NCBI GenBank assembly: GCA_913057985.1
Contig: CAJXPL010000001.1
Location: forward strand, 62,001 to 126,000
Source: an uncultured Synechococcus sp.
GTDB lineage: Bacteria; Cyanobacteriota; Cyanobacteriia; PCC-6307; Cyanobiaceae
DNA: 64,000 bases
Direction: 5' to 3'
The notes beneath the pieces are model-generated. The model searched no databases, had not been told where the DNA came from, and was given only the letters and a program-made list of their open reading frames with translations. Of the stretch, positions 1 through 11,453 are shown in pieces. A program made the position numbers and the translations under genes. Each line of letters begins with the position of its first letter. Within the stretch, counting starts at the first letter, position 1.

Positions 1-1118
1 CCGCCGGAAGCAACGGCGAACACGCCAGGCATGGAACCCCAGTCCTGATCGAAGAAGTTGCCGCGGCTGCGGTCTTCGGGCACGAAGGATTCGCGCAGCT
101 GGTCGATGTAGCCGAGGGTGGTCTGACGATCACCTTCCAGCTTGCCGACCACGGTGCCGGTGTGGAGCTGGTCACCACCGGACAGACGCAGACACTTGGC
201 GAGAACGCGGAAGTGGATGCCGTGCTTGGGGTGACGGTCGATCACCGCGTGCATGGCGCGGTGGATGTGCAGCAACATGCCGTTCTTGCGGCACCACTTC
301 GACAGACCGGTGTTGGCCGTGAAGCCACCGGTGATGAAGTCGTGCATGATGATCGGCATGCCGAGTTCTTTGGCGAACTCAGCGCGCTCGTACATCTCCT
401 CGGGAGTGTTGGCGGTCACGTTGAGGTAGTGACCCTTGCGCTCGCCGGTCTCCTGCTCGGACAGCTTGATGGCTTCCGCAACGAATTCGAAGCGGTTCTG
501 CCAACGCTGGAAGGGCTGGGAGTTGATGTTCTCGTCGTCCTTGGTGAAGTCCAGACCGCCGCGCAGGCACTCATAAACAACACGGCCGTAGTTCTTACCG
601 CTCAGGCCGAGCTTCGGCTTGATGGTGCAACCCAGCAGAGGACGGCCGTACTTGTTCATCCGGTCGCGCTCGACCTGGATGCCATTCGGCGGGCCGTAGC
701 AGCTCTTGATGAACGCCATCGGGAAGCGGATGTCTTCCAGACGGAGGTGGCGCAGAGCCTTGAAACCGAACACGTTGCCGACCAGGGAGGTCAGAACGTT
801 GGTGATGGAACCCTCTTCGAACAGGTCGAGGGGGTAGGCGATGAAGGCATAGAAAGACTCCTTGTCACCAGGGACGTCTTCGATGCGGTAGCAACGGCCC
901 TTGTAGAAGTCGAGATCGGTGAGGAGCTCGGACCACACAGTGGACCAGGTGCCGGTGGAGGATTCAGCAGCCACAGCAGCGGCAACTTCTTCCTTGGGCA
1001 CACCTTCTTGGCCGGTGCACTTGAAGCAGGCCAGCAGGTCGGTGTCGAGGGGGACGTAATCAGGAGTCCAGTAGGTATCCCTGTACTCCTTGACCCCAGC
1101 GTCGTACTTCTTGCTCAT
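1..1118 (-). CDS. rbcL: RuBisCO large subunit, form IA (C-terminus outside window)
   Basis: Fixes CO2 onto ribulose-1,5-bisphosphate inside the alpha-carboxysome. The reverse strand from the ATG at 1118 encodes 372 full codons beginning [17 protein letters not shown], typical of form IA enzymes of alpha-cyanobacteria and chemoautotrophs. The segment [16 protein letters not shown] carries the lysine that is carbamylated and the Asp/Glu that bind Mg2+. Form IA chains are about 470 residues, so roughly 100 C-terminal residues lie beyond base 1. It follows csoS1 on the same strand after a 71 bp gap, the usual cso operon order, so rbcS and csoS2 would be expected next, outside the window. Confidence 0.98.
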   Translation of the reverse strand, partial: MSKKYDAGVKEYRDTYWTPDYVPLDTDLLACFKCTGQEGVPKEEVAAAVAAESSTGTWSTVWSELLTDLDFYKGRCYRIEDVPGDKESFYAFIAYPLDLFEEGSITNVLTSLVGNVFGFKALRHLRLEDIRFPMAFIKSCYGPPNGIQVERDRMNKYGRPLLGCTIKPKLGLSGKNYGRVVYECLRGGLDFTKDDENINSQPFQRWQNRFEFVAEAIKLSEQETGERKGHYLNVTANTPEEMYERAEFAKELGMPIIMHDFITGGFTANTGLSKWCRKNGMLLHIHRAMHAVIDRHPKHGIHFRVLAKCLRLSGGDQLHTGTVVGKLEGDRQTTLGYIDQLRESFVPEDRSRGNFFDQDWGSMPGVFAVASG

Positions 1119-1189
1119 GGGAAAACTCCGTTAGGTCGGTGAAGAGGTTGAGACGTTCGCGTGCCTCGTCAGAGGCTCAGCGGAAGATC

Positions 1190-1501
1190 TCAGTCCTTCT
1201 GACCAAGGAAGTTGCCGTTGCCCAGAGCAGGCTCCACTTCGCGGTGGGGGCGGGCAATGATGTGAGCGGCGACCAGGCCGTCACCGACGCGCTCGCAAGC
1301 GTCAGCGCCAGCGCGCACAGCAGCGTTGACAGCGCCAGTTTCGCCGCGAACCAGAACGGTGACGTAGCCGCCGCCGACGAACTCACGACCGATCAGGCGC
1401 ACTTCGGCAGCCTTGGTCATGGCATCAGCTGCCTCGATGGCGGGGACCAGACCGCGGGTCTCGATCATGCCGAGGGCGATGCCCATGGTTTCGTTAGCCA
1501 T
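1190..1501 (-). CDS. csoS1: Alpha-carboxysome shell hexamer protein (single BMC domain)
   Basis: Builds the flat facets of the carboxysome shell. The 103-residue product begins MANETMGIALGMIETRG and consists of one bacterial microcompartment domain, including the RLIGREFVGGGYVTVLVRG stretch, followed by a short C-terminal tail. Length and sequence fit CsoS1/CcmK of marine Synechococcus. It is the first gene of the leftward carboxysome operon seen here and sits directly before rbcL. The upstream region (1502-1858) holds repeats and palindromes described separately. In this lineage the gene is also annotated ccmK1. Confidence 0.97.
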   Translation of the reverse strand: MANETMGIALGMIETRGLVPAIEAADAMTKAAEVRLIGREFVGGGYVTVLVRGETGAVNAAVRAGADACERVGDGLVAAHIIARPHREVEPALGNGNFLGQKD

Positions 1502-1516
1502 TGCCTACCGGGAGAA

Positions 1517-1530
1517 GGGGTGGAATGTTC
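1517..1530. repeat. 14-bp direct repeat, copy 1 (csoS1 leader)
   Basis: GGGGTGGAATGTTC occurs here, about 16 bases upstream of the csoS1 start, and again identically at 1750-1763. Its function is unknown; it could be a protein-binding site or an accidental duplication. Confidence 0.7.
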
Positions 1531-1610
1531 GGTGGGGACATTGCTCCGCCAGAACCCTTCCCGTCAAGCGATTTGGACAACTTTCTCGATCACTGTCCAT
1601 AGTGAACTAA

Positions 1611-1676
1611 ATAAGCCGGGCTTATCACCCTGTGCCTCACTGTTCCGGTCTGCTGTGGCGGTTCATGTGATCACAT
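1611..1676. promoter_or_regulatory. Two perfect palindromes in the csoS1/rdgB divergent region
   Basis: ATAAGCC-G-GGCTTAT at 1611-1625 (7-bp arms) and ATGTGATCACAT at 1665-1676 (12 bp, no spacer) lie between divergent csoS1 and rdgB. A looser dyad CACT-N6-AGTG is at 1591-1604. Such symmetry suits dimeric regulators. LysR-type CbbR proteins control RuBisCO genes in many autotrophs, but their consensus is degenerate and I cannot assign these sites to it. The rest of the 357-bp gap (1502-1858) shows no gene. Confidence 0.45.
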
Positions 1677-1749
1677 CCCCACAAGTCGTTGTCGGCAGTG
1701 GTGAAGCTCCATAGGTTCATGTAGCGCCACCTTCCCAAAGCCTTGCTGC

Positions 1750-1763
1750 GGGGTGGAATGTTC
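1750..1763. repeat. 14-bp direct repeat, copy 2 (upstream of rdgB)
   Basis: Second exact copy of GGGGTGGAATGTTC, 233 bp from the copy in the csoS1 leader and about 95 bp upstream of the likely rdgB start. Confidence 0.7.
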
Positions 1764-1858
1764 AACCCAAATGGGTGTCGCTGGGTCGAATCCAGAGATT
1801 GTTAGTCCCTAGCCCCAACCAGCCCGCACAATGGGAGGCCCTCTTTTGTTGGCCTTCC

Positions 1859-2440
1859 TTGGCGCTTCAGCTCACCATTGCCACGGGCAACCCGATCAAG
1901 GTTGCCGAAATCGAGGCCATGCTGGGACCTCTTCCTCTGGACGTGCAGCGTCAACCTGCCGATCTGGACGTTGAAGAGACGGGGAGCACCTACCGCGAAA
2001 ACGCTGAGCTGAAAGCCAGCGCTGCCGCCCTTCGCACCGGCTGCTGGGCCCTGGCTGACGATTCAGGGCTTGAGGTGGATGCTCTTCAAGGGGCACCGGG
2101 TCTGTATTCGGCCCGCTACGCCGAGGGAAACGACGCCAAGGTGCAGCGAATCCTGAGGGAACTGGTTGGATCGCCTTATCGGAGTGCCTGTTTTCGCAGC
2201 ACGATGGTGTTGTGTGATCCCTCCGGCAACTGTCGTGCCGCGGCGGAGGGAATCTGCTGGGGCGAACTCCTGAGTGCCCCGGCCTACGCCGGCGGCGGAT
2301 TCGAATCCTTGCTTTGGGTGCGGGAAGCCCGTTGCAGCTACGGCGAACTGAATGCAGCTCAGCTCAGCCGCCTGGGCAGCCGCGGAAAGGCCGCGCGGGC
2401 TCTGGCTCCACAGCTGCGTGAGCTGCTGGACCTGAGCTGA
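1859..2440 (+). CDS. rdgB: Non-canonical purine NTP pyrophosphatase (HAM1/RdgB)
   Basis: Hydrolyses ITP, dITP and XTP to monophosphates, keeping deaminated purines out of DNA and RNA. The 193-residue product has the family marks IATGNPIKVAEIEAML near the N-terminus (the substrate-binding T/S-x-N-x-x-K), then YRENAELKA and ADDSGLEVDAL, and later GRAAAEG/GGGFES-type segments. I chose the TTG at 1859, which begins just before the conserved LTIATGN. A GTG at 1775 would add 28 residues with no family character. It lies divergent from the carboxysome operon and converges with csoS1D. Confidence 0.93.
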   Translation: MALQLTIATGNPIKVAEIEAMLGPLPLDVQRQPADLDVEETGSTYRENAELKASAAALRTGCWALADDSGLEVDALQGAPGLYSARYAEGNDAKVQRILRELVGSPYRSACFRSTMVLCDPSGNCRAAAEGICWGELLSAPAYAGGGFESLLWVREARCSYGELNAAQLSRLGSRGKAARALAPQLRELLDLS

Positions 2441-2459
2441 TCCGAGCTGGTCTGAGCGC

Positions 2460-3245
2460 TCAGCGCAGCCTTGCGTTGCTGTTGATGTGGTCGATGGCGC
2501 GCATCGCAGCCGCGGCCGCTTCCTCCACATCACCTTCCCGTCCCGCCAGGGTGAGACGTCCGAAGGCACCCACCGCTTTCACGTCCACCAAGGTGATGTT
2601 GGAGGCTTTTTCCGCTTCGTTGGCAGCGATCAAGACGTATCCGGCCGGCTCCGTCTCCAGGATGAACATGCTCATCCCGGCTTCAATCATTGAGCCGCGT
2701 CGGTTCTGCCGGTTGATCAGCACGGCATGGTCGGGGGTAATCGCCCGGATCACTTCCGTCCAGCTCACATCGGCTGGAGAACGCTGATCGATGGTGCTCC
2801 CGATCGCTTCCAGCACCACATCTCCGGAATGGAGCACCGTGCTCTGGTCGCGGTGATAGAGGGCCATCGAGCCGAACGCCCGCTCCACCACCATCTGGCC
2901 GAGACGGACGTTGCTGGCCTTCAGGGCGATGTCCGTCACCCGGTGCACCGCCATGCCCGGTGACACCTCCATCCAGAGGCAGGCATCTCCGGGGATGGGC
3001 AGAAATCCCTGGCTCACAGAACCCATGTAGGCCGCCAGTTGCGGCTGGAGCGAGTCGATGAAGACGTGGGTGCGCAGTTCGATCGACTGCACATGGCTGT
3101 TCTGCCGCAACAGCCGAGGCGACTCCGAATCCGTTGTCACAACACAGCTCGCCCCCCCCTGCTGGGGGGTCACCTCAGTGCCGGTGACGAGAGCACTACC
3201 GCCGCGTCGCCGCTCCCGAGCATCGAAGCTGCCAAAACGGGTCAT
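2460..3245 (-). CDS. csoS1D: Tandem-BMC carboxysome shell protein
   Basis: Forms pseudohexameric trimers with a large gated pore in the alpha-carboxysome shell, thought to pass RuBP and 3-PGA. The 261-residue product has a variable N-terminal extension of about 50 residues, then two permuted BMC domains (about 55-155 and 160-255). The [15 protein letters not shown] segment contains the Glu-Arg pair known from CsoS1D pore gating, and [16 protein letters not shown] is in the second domain. As in other marine picocyanobacteria it is close to, but not inside, the cso operon: 958 bp from csoS1, with rdgB between on the other strand. It may be expressed separately from the operon. Confidence 0.93.
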   Translation of the reverse strand: MTRFGSFDARERRRGGSALVTGTEVTPQQGGASCVVTTDSESPRLLRQNSHVQSIELRTHVFIDSLQPQLAAYMGSVSQGFLPIPGDACLWMEVSPGMAVHRVTDIALKASNVRLGQMVVERAFGSMALYHRDQSTVLHSGDVVLEAIGSTIDQRSPADVSWTEVIRAITPDHAVLINRQNRRGSMIEAGMSMFILETEPAGYVLIAANEAEKASNITLVDVKAVGAFGRLTLAGREGDVEEAAAAAMRAIDHINSNARLR

Positions 3246-3363
3246 GGCGGGGAGTGTACCGGATGAATTCAGCTGAAACGGGCCAATAAAGAGTTAGAGC
3301 CTGCGGTCTTGCGCCTTGAAAAACAGCCGATACCGTCCGGAGAACCCCTCTAGAGATCTTGCA

Positions 3364-3741
3364 ATGACTGAGCAGTCTTCTTTGAAGCCAGTGGATCTCA
3401 ACGCTGATCAAGCCCTCGGGATGGTGAGCTTCGGCCTGATGCAACGGCTTGCTCAGGACGGCCAGGTGGATCTGCCCTGGCTGGAGGCATCAGGAAATGC
3501 AGACAGTGAGCGTCTGCGCCAGCTGCGTCAACGGCTGGAACTGACGTCATTGGCCATCGAAACCGGTGCTCCACTCACCACCGCGGAGGTGAGCATGCTG
3601 TTGGGGGCCCGCCCCGGAACGGAACGGGTGGAACGCGGTGGCCTCGTTGCCCGCCGGGTCAGCCGCAACGTCTGGCGCTTGAGCAAAGCAGAGGAGAGCG
3701 ATCGCTCCGATCGTTACGACGGATTCCGTCGCCGCCTTTGA
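3364..3741 (+). CDS. Conserved hypothetical protein, possible winged-helix/excisionase-like fold
   Basis: 125 residues from the ATG at 3364 (MTEQSSLKPVDLN); an earlier ATG at 3316 would add 16 residues resembling leader sequence. No membrane segment or signal is visible. The N-terminal half is helical. The C-terminal half, LTTAEVSMLLGARPG followed by GGLVARRVSRNVWRLSK, resembles a small helix-turn-helix or wing and could bind nucleic acid; this is inference. It is divergent from csoS1D and 112 bp before chlN on the same strand, so it may be transcribed with the chlorophyll genes. Confidence 0.75.
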   Translation: MTEQSSLKPVDLNADQALGMVSFGLMQRLAQDGQVDLPWLEASGNADSERLRQLRQRLELTSLAIETGAPLTTAEVSMLLGARPGTERVERGGLVARRVSRNVWRLSKAEESDRSDRYDGFRRRL

Positions 3742-3835
3742 GCTGCGGCAGGGCCTGCCTGGCTTGGGCGATCCCAAAGAGTTTGAGCGACCTTTCCACT
3801 CCTCAGCGGATTTATTCGCAACTTGGAGAGGTTGA

Positions 3836-5131
<1,296 letters not shown>

Positions 5132-5135
5132 TCCC

Positions 5136-6710
5136 ATGCAACTCACGCTCTGGACCTACGAAGGGCCACCCCATGTGGGGGCCATGCGCATTGCCGCCTC
5201 CATGCGCGGCGTTCATTACGTGCTCCATGCCCCCCAGGGGGACACCTATGCCGATCTGCTGTTCACGATGATTGAGCGGCGCGGACAACGTCCGCCCGTC
5301 ACCTACACCACCTTTCAGGCCCGGGATCTCGGGGGGGACACCGCCGAACTGGTGAAACGGCATGTGCGTGAAGCGGTGGATCGCTTCCAACCCGATGCCC
5401 TGCTGGTGGGGGAAAGCTGCACCGCGGAGTTGATTCAGGATCAGCCCGGTGCCCTGGCCCAGGGCATGGAGCTCACCATGCCGGTGGTGAGTCTGGAGCT
5501 GCCGGCCTACAGCAAAAAAGAGAACTGGGGAGCCGCAGAAACCTTCTACCAACTGGTGCGCAACCTGCTGAAGGAGCAGGCGCCAGCCAACAGCCAGCAC
5601 GACCCCAGGGCCTGGCAACACCAGGGGCGCCGGCCCCGGGTGAACCTGTTGGGCCCCTCCCTGCTGGGCTTCCGCTGCCGGGACGACGTACTGGAGGTGC
5701 AGAAACTGCTCACCCTGCACGGCATCGATGTGGGCGTGGTGGCGCCCCTCGGGGCAGGCGTGGAGGATCTGCAGCGGATCCCGGATGCCGATCTCAACGT
5801 CTGCCTTTATCCGGAGGTGGCGGAATCCAGCTGCAGCTGGCTGGAGCGCAATTTCGGCATGCCCTTCAGCCGAACGGTGCCGATTGGCGTCGGCGCCACC
5901 CACGATTTCCTCGTCGAAGTGCACGAAATGCTGGGGATGGAGCCCCCCGCCCCCGACGAGGGCTACCGGCACTCACGCCTGCCCTGGTATTCGGAATCCG
6001 TGGACTCCACGTACCTCACGGGCAAGCGGGTGTTCATCTTTGGCGACGGCAGTCACGCCCTCGCCGCAGCCCGGATCTGCAGCGAGGAACTGGGCTTCAC
6101 AGTGGTGGGGCTGGGCACCTACAGCCGGGAGATGGCCCGGCCCGTGCGGGCCGCCGCCAAAGCCCTGGGACTGGAGGCCCTGATCAGTGACGACTACCTG
6201 GCGGTGGAAGCGGCCATGGCCGAAGCGGCACCGGAACTGGTGCTGGGATCCCAGATGGAGCGCCACAGCGCCAAGCGGCTGGGGATTCCCTGCGCGGTGA
6301 TCAGCACACCCATGCATGTGCAGGACGTTCCTGCCCGAATGAGCCCCCAGATGGGCTGGGAAGGAGCAAACGTGATCTTCGACGACTGGGTGCACCCGCT
6401 GATGATGGGCCTGGAGGAACACCTGATCGGGATGTTCCGCCACGACTTCGAATTCGTGGACGGCCACCAGAGCCACCTGGGCCATGCCGGTGGTGCCGGC
6501 GCCGCCGACAGTTCCGGCTTGAGTGACATCCCAGGGGAGGGCGATGGCGCTCTGCAGTGGACGGCCGATGGGGAAGCCGAGCTGAAGAAGATCCCCTTCT
6601 TCGTACGGGGAAAGGTGCGACGCAACACGGAGGCTTACGCGCGCGATGTGGGCTGCAGAGAGATCAGCAGCGAAACGCTGTATGACGCAAAAGCCCACTT
6701 CAAGGCATGA
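5136..6710 (+). CDS. chlB: Light-independent protochlorophyllide reductase subunit B
   Basis: Second half of the DPOR NB component. The 524-residue product begins [18 protein letters not shown] and has Asp36 in the APQGDTYAD segment, the unusual aspartate ligand of the NB cluster. [15 protein letters not shown] and the C-terminal helical domain involved in substrate binding are also present. A Gly/Ala-rich linker ([12 protein letters not shown]) precedes the last 70 residues. Downstream, a 150-bp AT-richer gap with dyads separates it from chlL, so chlL probably has its own promoter. Confidence 0.98.
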   Translation: MQLTLWTYEGPPHVGAMRIAASMRGVHYVLHAPQGDTYADLLFTMIERRGQRPPVTYTTFQARDLGGDTAELVKRHVREAVDRFQPDALLVGESCTAELIQDQPGALAQGMELTMPVVSLELPAYSKKENWGAAETFYQLVRNLLKEQAPANSQHDPRAWQHQGRRPRVNLLGPSLLGFRCRDDVLEVQKLLTLHGIDVGVVAPLGAGVEDLQRIPDADLNVCLYPEVAESSCSWLERNFGMPFSRTVPIGVGATHDFLVEVHEMLGMEPPAPDEGYRHSRLPWYSESVDSTYLTGKRVFIFGDGSHALAAARICSEELGFTVVGLGTYSREMARPVRAAAKALGLEALISDDYLAVEAAMAEAAPELVLGSQMERHSAKRLGIPCAVISTPMHVQDVPARMSPQMGWEGANVIFDDWVHPLMMGLEEHLIGMFRHDFEFVDGHQSHLGHAGGAGAADSSGLSDIPGEGDGALQWTADGEAELKKIPFFVRGKVRRNTEAYARDVGCREISSETLYDAKAHFKA

Positions 6711-6722
6711 GCATTTGCACTC

Positions 6723-6795
6723 ATTTCTTTTTATTTAGTTGAAAGAAATTCTGCTCTTGCAACTCAACCAAGAACCAGATCTTTCATTTCTTGGT
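6723..6795. promoter_or_regulatory. Two 8-bp inverted repeats upstream of chlL
   Basis: ATTTCTTT (6723-6730) pairs with AAAGAAAT (6742-6749), and ACCAAGAA (6767-6774) pairs with TTCTTGGT (6788-6795). Both are perfect 8-bp arms with spacers of 11 and 13 bases and a related AAGAA/TTCTT core. The stems are AT-rich and have no U-tract, so they look more like operator half-sites for chlL than terminators. They lie 66-138 bp upstream of the chlL ATG in DNA visibly richer in A+T than its surroundings. Confidence 0.45.
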
Positions 6796-6797
6796 GA

Positions 6798-7751
<954 letters not shown>

Positions 7752-7766
7752 CACCCTCGACTTGAT

Positions 7767-7803
7767 CAACCAAGCCTCGGCCGCTGCGACCGGGGCTTGG
7801 TTG
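7767..7803. terminator. Bidirectional hairpin between chlL and por
   Basis: CAACCAAGCC at 7767-7776 pairs perfectly with GGCTTGGTTG at 7794-7803. The stem can extend inward by CGG/CCG after a G-T wobble, giving about 14 pairs and a short loop. It is 15 bp past the chlL stop and 13 bp past the por stop, as expected for a shared terminator of two convergent genes. There is no long T-run on either side. Confidence 0.75.
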
Positions 7804-7816
7804 AGAAAAGCTCAGC

Positions 7817-8827
<1,011 letters not shown>

Positions 8828-8836
8828 TCACGAATC

Positions 8837-9190
8837 TCAGCGCCAGATCACGCGCAGACGATTGGGGGCGATCCACTGATCCTGCTCGCTGATCAGACGC
8901 TTCTCTCCACCGATGCTGAACAGACGATCGAAGCGTTGTTGCAGCGTTTCCAATTTCGCCGACTCAATCGACACGACCGCCGCGATTTCACTGTGGCGAT
9001 CCATGCGTTCCTGATAGGCCACCGACAGGCGGACCAAGCTCACACAGCCCAACAAAACAAGACTCGCCTTGGCGGCCAAGGCGAGAAGGCTGCACTGCAG
9101 TTCCTGTTGGTCGGTCTGCCGCTGAATCGCTGCAGCCAGCATGGCTGCATCCGTGCGGGGAGCTGGTCTTTGAACCTGACTGGCGGTCAC
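8837..9190 (-). CDS. Conserved hypothetical membrane protein with coiled coil
   Basis: 117 residues. One hydrophobic segment (about 35-58, containing LLALAAKASLVLLGCVSLV) is followed by a predicted coiled coil (about 60-95, with SIESAKLETLQQRFDRLFS). The C-terminus ends WIAPNRLRVIWR. No signal-peptide cleavage site is obvious, so it is probably anchored by one membrane helix. It sits 69 bp upstream of por and downstream of psaM on the same strand. Function is unknown; the context suggests a thylakoid or cell-envelope role only by association. Confidence 0.72.
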   Translation of the reverse strand: MTASQVQRPAPRTDAAMLAAAIQRQTDQQELQCSLLALAAKASLVLLGCVSLVRLSVAYQERMDRHSEIAAVVSIESAKLETLQQRFDRLFSIGGEKRLISEQDQWIAPNRLRVIWR

Positions 9191-9278
9191 CGCATCAGCA
9201 CGAACATCCGCTTGTAACGCAATCCGTTCGCAGTGCCAAGACCAGCTCTACGCCCGGTGATCTGGGCTGCCTTTGAAA

Positions 9279-9383
9279 TCAGGCCTCGTAAAGGCTGATG
9301 GAGAGACGCAGAGCCAGAACAGCGGCATGGGCAGCCACCACGAGGGCAATGAACACCTCAGGTGCAGACAGAACGGTTTCCAT
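9279..9383 (-). CDS. psaM: Photosystem I reaction centre subunit PsaM (XII)
   Basis: A 34-residue single-helix protein of photosystem I that helps form trimers. Translating the reverse strand from the ATG at 9383 gives METVLSAPEV, then a hydrophobic helix rich in Val, Ala and Leu, and the C-terminus RLSISLYEA; the R-L-S-x-x-L-Y ending is typical of PsaM. An in-frame ATG at 9392 would add Met-Ala-Pro. The gene is divergent from the CRR6-like gene and upstream of the small membrane-protein gene and por. It is easy to miss because of its size. Confidence 0.88.
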   Translation of the reverse strand: METVLSAPEVFIALVVAAHAAVLALRLSISLYEA

Positions 9384-9466
9384 GGGAGCCATGCATCAAA
9401 CGGTCCCATTCTTCTCTGAGGGAAGGGCTGCAGGCCATCATTCGCAAAGGCCTGTCACACCAGCCC

Positions 9467-9937
9467 ATGGATCCGGTTCTGATCGATGCCCCTGCTATCC
9501 GCGCCTTGGATCTACGGCCGCTGGAGATCTGGAGCACTCAGCCGCTGGATGCACTGCTGAGCCAGGGGCCAGTGCTCGAGCTTCGTTTCGATTGGCCCCG
9601 GGCGCAGGATGACCCACGCGAACTGCCGGAATGCCCCGAGCCTCGGCTCTGGGCCCTGCGGGCCGATGCGCGCTACCCCTGGCTGCCGCTCTTGCTTGAA
9701 CGCGACCAGGGCAGCCTGATTCGCCATGTGGCCCTGGTGGTGCCCCACAGTTTCAGCCGCAGCGAAGGGCTGCGTTTTGACCCGGAAGCCTTGGAACTCT
9801 GGGTAACGCATCGATTGATGCTGTTGGACGACCTCTGCCAGCGAGAGCTCGGACGCCCGATGCGGGGCAACCTCTCCCAGATGGCCGCAGCCCTGGGCTA
9901 CGAGCTGGATGCGGGATTTTGGAACCTGTTGGGCTGA
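9467..9937 (+). CDS. CRR6-like protein (DUF1817), NDH-1 assembly factor family
   Basis: In plants CRR6 is needed to assemble the NAD(P)H dehydrogenase complex; cyanobacterial members are poorly studied. From the ATG at 9467 the product is 156 residues, beginning MDPVLIDAPAIRALDL. It contains segments I associate with DUF1817: LELRFDWPR, DARYPWLPLLLERD, ALVVPHSFS, and a C-terminal AAALGYELDAGFWNLLG. It is soluble with no signal peptide. Upstream in-frame codons back to 9362 exist but overlap the psaM start, so the shorter form is preferred. The stop is 5 bp from the convergent TauE gene. Confidence 0.78.
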   Translation: MDPVLIDAPAIRALDLRPLEIWSTQPLDALLSQGPVLELRFDWPRAQDDPRELPECPEPRLWALRADARYPWLPLLLERDQGSLIRHVALVVPHSFSRSEGLRFDPEALELWVTHRLMLLDDLCQRELGRPMRGNLSQMAAALGYELDAGFWNLLG

Positions 9938-9941
9938 CCAG

Positions 9942-10709
9942 TCAGCTCAGCCAAAGCTGCAGGGCCCGCCTGGAGCTGTCGATCGCCAGGATGATGGCGA
10001 GTCCCCGCAGACAGCGCACCAGCAGGGCCGCATCAAACTGATCGAGCCGGCTGGCCGTCCACTGCGCAGCGATCGCCGCCACTGCCCCCAGCAGCAGGCC
10101 CATCAGAGGAACGCCGCGTCCTTCATGCAGGAACTGGAGGGATGCTGCGCTGGCCGAGCAGAGCACCGCCACCGTGCTCAGCCGCACGGCCTGATGAATC
10201 GGCACAGACATCGGACCGCTCATCAGGGGCACCATCACCAGCCCCCCGCCCAGGCCCAACATCCCAGCGGTCCAACCGGCGATGCAGCCCACACCCGCCA
10301 ACTGCGGAGCGCTGCCGTCATCCACGTCATCATTGGCATCCGCCTCGGGCCGTTCGCGAACGCAGAACGCCAGCACGATGTACATCAGCGTCTGCATCGC
10401 CAGCAGAATCCAGCCCGCTGCCAAACCGGCCAAACCACCGAACAGCAGTGCCGAGCCAAAGGCCGCCAAGCCGATGGCGAGTCCCGGCCGGGTCGGCAGC
10501 CGGCCCTGGCGCAGATGGGTGATGGTGCCCGCCAAAGCCGTGGGCACAATGGCGAAACTGCTGGTGGCCAGGGCCTGATGGGGCGGGAGATCAAGCCAGA
10601 GCAGGAGCGGGGCAAAGATCAAGCCGCCGCCAATCCCCAACAACCCGGCCAAGCCCCCCGCCAGCAGGCCCAGGGCGATCAGGATCGGCACATCCCACCA
10701 GGGCACCAT
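9942..10709 (-). CDS. TauE/SafE family anion permease
   Basis: A probable exporter of sulfite or organosulfonates, or a related small-anion carrier; substrate cannot be told from sequence. The 255-residue product from the ATG at 10709 (MVPWWDVPILIALGLL) has about eight hydrophobic segments. It also has the paired family motif GLAGLLGIGGGLIFAPLLL near residue 20 and GWTAGMLGLGGGLVMVPL in the second half, the internal duplication of this family. A longer in-frame extension to 10976 overlaps the divergent ligase gene and is rejected. Confidence 0.9.
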   Translation of the reverse strand: MVPWWDVPILIALGLLAGGLAGLLGIGGGLIFAPLLLWLDLPPHQALATSSFAIVPTALAGTITHLRQGRLPTRPGLAIGLAAFGSALLFGGLAGLAAGWILLAMQTLMYIVLAFCVRERPEADANDDVDDGSAPQLAGVGCIAGWTAGMLGLGGGLVMVPLMSGPMSVPIHQAVRLSTVAVLCSASAASLQFLHEGRGVPLMGLLLGAVAAIAAQWTASRLDQFDAALLVRCLRGLAIILAIDSSRRALQLWLS

Positions 10710-10736
10710 GGCGTGCGATCGATGCTTCCCTCCAGC

Positions 10737-11453
10737 ATGCCCGCAACCGGGCGTTTGCTCCCCACCCAGCAAGCGGATGGACACACCCAGATGGCTTTGG
10801 ATGCCTGGCTTCTGAAGCGCAGCAACGGACCGGTTCTGCGTTTTTACCGCTGGGATGGGCCCTGGCTCTCGCTGGGACGCCATCAACGCCACTGGCCTGA
10901 ACACTGGAATGAGCTGGCCCGCCACGGCCGCATCAACCTGGTGCGACGCCCGAGCGGAGGTCGGGCCGTGCTTCATGCCGGCGGTCTCACCTATGCCTTG
11001 ATCTGGCCCGATGCACCACGGCGACGCCAGGAGGCCTACCGCCAGGCCTGCCAGTGGTTGATCGATGGCTTCCAGGATCTCGGGCTACCGCTGCACTTCG
11101 GTTCCGATCCGGCGGGTGCTGAAGCAAACAACTGTTTCGCCTCGGCAACGGTGGCCGACCTGGTGGATCCATGCGGCGTCAAACGGGTTGGTAGTGCCCA
11201 GCGCTGGCAGAACGGTCGCCTGCTTCAACACGGTGAAATCCTGCTGGATCCCCCTGCTGAGCTCTGGGAGGAGGTGTTTGAGGAAGCGGCTCCAGCGGCG
11301 GCTCCAGCCCGGATCAACCGGCTGGAGCTGGATCAGCGACTGCGCCAGAGCCTGGTTCAATCCTGGAGCCATTGCCCGTGGCAGATGCAGCCTCTGAAGG
11401 CTGAGGAAGTTCAGGAGTTCGAGGTCGAGCTGGCGTCCGGCTCTGCGCTCTGA
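10737..11453 (+). CDS. Lipoate/biotin protein ligase family (LplA/LipM-like)
   Basis: Likely transfers lipoyl or octanoyl groups to E2/GcvH lysines. The product is 238 residues from the ATG at 10737 (an ATG at 10722 is also possible). It has the family fold marks RRPSGGRAVLHAGGLTYALI (the RR-x-SGG-x-AV-x-H motif), EANNCFAS and the lysine-containing KRVGSAQRWQ, then LLQHGEIL. Only the first two thirds of LplA is present, as in octanoyltransferases and short lipoate-protein ligases. It is divergent from the TauE permease and overlaps the convergent protease gene by 43 bp. Confidence 0.85.
   Translation: MPATGRLLPTQQADGHTQMALDAWLLKRSNGPVLRFYRWDGPWLSLGRHQRHWPEHWNELARHGRINLVRRPSGGRAVLHAGGLTYALIWPDAPRRRQEAYRQACQWLIDGFQDLGLPLHFGSDPAGAEANNCFASATVADLVDPCGVKRVGSAQRWQNGRLLQHGEILLDPPAELWEEVFEEAAPAAAPARINRLELDQRLRQSLVQSWSHCPWQMQPLKAEEVQEFEVELASGSAL

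Noticed and set aside
162-1142. 326-codon rightward open frame across rbcL
   Set aside because: Shadow of rbcL, caused by high GC and codon bias.
1781-1800. tRNA-like T-arm (CTGG-GTCGAAT-CCAG)
   Set aside because: No matching acceptor, D or anticodon stems can be drawn around it.
9909-10721. Long rightward open frame leading into the lipoate-ligase-like gene
   Set aside because: It is the complement of the TauE/SafE permease; Gln/Arg/His-rich composition marks it as a shadow frame.
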